Shown here piece after piece: positions 63,855 through 64,000 of a stretch of 64,000 nucleotides of DNA. How positions within the stretch are numbered: position 1 is the first letter of the stretch; each line of letters begins with the position of its first letter. The stretch comes from an uncultured Bacteroides sp. (GTDB lineage Bacteria; Bacteroidota; Bacteroidia; Bacteroidales; Bacteroidaceae), in the NCBI GenBank assembly GCA_902492205.1, contig CABUKU010000017.1:6428-70427 (forward strand), in the 5' to 3' direction. The notes beneath the pieces are model-generated. The model worked only from the letters and a program-made list of their open reading frames with translations, searched no databases and was not told where the DNA came from. Made by a program: the position numbers and the translations under genes.

Positions 63855-64000
63855 GCCACGTTACTCGTTTTGTATCCGTTTATTTTACGGATCAATGTAA
63901 AAGTCTGAGGGCTTTTCTTTTTATGCATATAATTTAGCGAGTCTGTACAAGAAAAATGCTTTATCTCTTACTCCTCTGAACTGTGCCCTGAACGCTTTGA

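Noticed and set aside
63674..63928. 84-codon minus-strand frame
   Set aside because: It is antisense to the tRNA-Ser gene and its terminator; its peptide is the known type of false ORF that arises across tRNA genes.
1..64000. Insertion sequence, prophage or integrative element
   Set aside because: No transposase, integrase, relaxase or phage structural gene was found, and gene content is ordinary chromosomal Bacteroidales.

Overview
The window reads as chromosomal DNA of a Bacteroidales bacterium, most likely a gut Bacteroides or Phocaeicola. The evidence is two SusC/SusD pairs, an ECF sigma/FecR regulator pair, a Bacteroidetes-type HU protein, LruC, BspA and PepSY-like surface proteins, the xylose cluster layout, and many -7 boxes of the Bacteroides form TAnnTTTG placed 15-40 bases before genes. 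No insertion sequence, phage gene or CRISPR array was seen. The species cannot be fixed from the sequence alone.

Layout. 1-1237: a GC-rich palindromic repeat, a structured leader and a regulator-like protein ending in an RNA polymerase alpha-CTD-like fold. 1224-9123: an AraC regulator facing a four-gene efflux operon (Bcr/CflA MFS pump, RND adaptor, RND pump, outer membrane factor). 9279-14011: a membrane protein, a lemA/DUF3137 operon, a TetR regulator and a META-domain lipoprotein. 14012-17766: an array of palindromes with a 21-22 base period, a BspA-like surface protein with collagen-like repeats, and a candidate structured RNA on the minus strand. 17767-24880: LruC lipoprotein, DnaK, ClC transporter, Fsr-like MFS pump and endonuclease IV. 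25268-30123: a SusC/SusD pair without enzymes. 30304-34270: DcaP-like porin, sugar MFS permease and ROK kinase. 34341-46128: TrpB2, TrkH/TrkA, small secreted proteins, a two-component system with PepSY-like proteins, serine dehydratase, CorA and an HU-like protein.

46417-55271 is a minus-strand locus of ECF sigma, FecR anti-sigma, SusC, SusD and a secreted protein that joins a glycerophosphodiesterase domain to what looks like a PP2C phosphatase domain. It looks like an uptake system for a phosphodiester-containing nutrient. 55994-61000 is the xylose operon (Nudix-type regulator, xylulokinase, xylose isomerase, xylose symporter). The window closes with MutS2 and a tRNA-Ser(UGA).

The most unusual material is intergenic. 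Two inverted copies of an element of about 300 bases (31719-32022 and 55422-55733) each carry four 12-base palindromes spaced exactly 22 bases apart. A second, sequence-unrelated array of the same pitch lies at 14223-14302. Two GC-rich palindromic elements of another family lie at 1-107 and 48218-48338, and a third inverted repeat lies at 46221-46318.
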